From the NCBI GenBank assembly GCA_963970005.1, contig CAXAMN010021374.1, positions 222,621 through 286,620 of the forward strand: a stretch of DNA of 64,000 bases. Direction: 5' to 3'. Both the position numbers and the translations under genes were made by a program. Numbering within the stretch: position 1 is the stretch's first letter; the number at the start of each line of letters is the position of its first letter. A model generated the notes under the pieces. That model saw nothing but the letters and a program-made list of their open reading frames with translations. It did no database searches and was not told the DNA's origin. Source of the stretch: Durusdinium trenchii. Its lineage: Eukaryota; Sar; Dinophyceae; Suessiales; Symbiodiniaceae. Positions 63,926-64,000 of the stretch are shown piece by piece.

Positions 63926-64000
63926 GCTATCAGGAAGCAAGGGCTCGGTCCGTTTGCGAGAATGTGCTCGTCACCGATTCCGGCCTCAGAGGCGAAAAAA
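63926..64000. other. Window end
   Basis: 75 bases after the gag remnant stop; too short to annotate, possibly the gag-pol junction of the same copia element. Confidence 0.4.

Overview
The window looks like dinoflagellate nuclear DNA, most likely from a Symbiodiniaceae-type genome. Three things support this. (1) Retroelement 5' ends carry relics of the dinoflagellate spliced leader (DinoSL): TGGCTCAAG at 5655 and 14777, and an 18-base relic at 35159-35176. (2) A decayed Ty1/copia gag of the kind abundant in these genomes lies at 63187-63925. (3) Long non-coding stretches are packed with microsatellites and dispersed short repeats. No rRNA, tRNA, CRISPR array or bacterial-type operon was recognised. 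Most of the coding capacity belongs to mobile elements.

Layout. 1-4602: repeats only. 4603-22480: a head-to-tail nest of three copies (A 5655-10164, B 10192-14720, C 14777-22366) of one LINE-like family, each copy ending in and/or starting at a (TACA)n microsatellite. ORF1 has a C4 zinc finger, a coiled coil and a basic nuclear signal. ORF2 begins in the +1 frame over the ORF1 stop and encodes, in order, a ubiquitin-specific-protease-like (C19/USP) domain, an exonuclease-endonuclease-phosphatase (EEP) endonuclease, a reverse transcriptase, a zinc knuckle, a degenerate RNase H-like domain and a C-terminal zinc-finger cluster. Copy C is nearly complete (one frameshift and one premature TAG). 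Copies A and B have lost the reverse transcriptase by different internal deletions. 22481-35144: non-coding, with GA, GGGT, CAG, CTTT and 42-bp repeats and shuffled duplicate modules. 35145-45781: a second, about 10.6-kb LINE with a 15-bp target-site duplication and a DinoSL relic. It encodes a C5 cytosine DNA methyltransferase-like domain, a possible Ulp1-like cysteine peptidase, an EEP endonuclease, a reverse transcriptase and a complete RNase H, broken by several frameshifts and one TGA. 46521-47687 (minus): the only convincing host-type gene, a seven-span membrane protein. 47811-63100: non-coding and repeat-rich. 63187-63925: copia gag remnant.

Biologically, both LINE families combine the target-primed retrotransposition set (EEP + RT) with cargo that could act on host defence: a deubiquitinase-like domain in one, a DNA methyltransferase in the other. 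DinoSL relics at their 5' ends suggest that they move through trans-spliced mRNAs. The (TACA)n junctions suggest that the first family inserts into its own microsatellite tail. Coordinates of broken frames are approximate to within a few codons. Host-gene exons interrupted by introns could have been missed.
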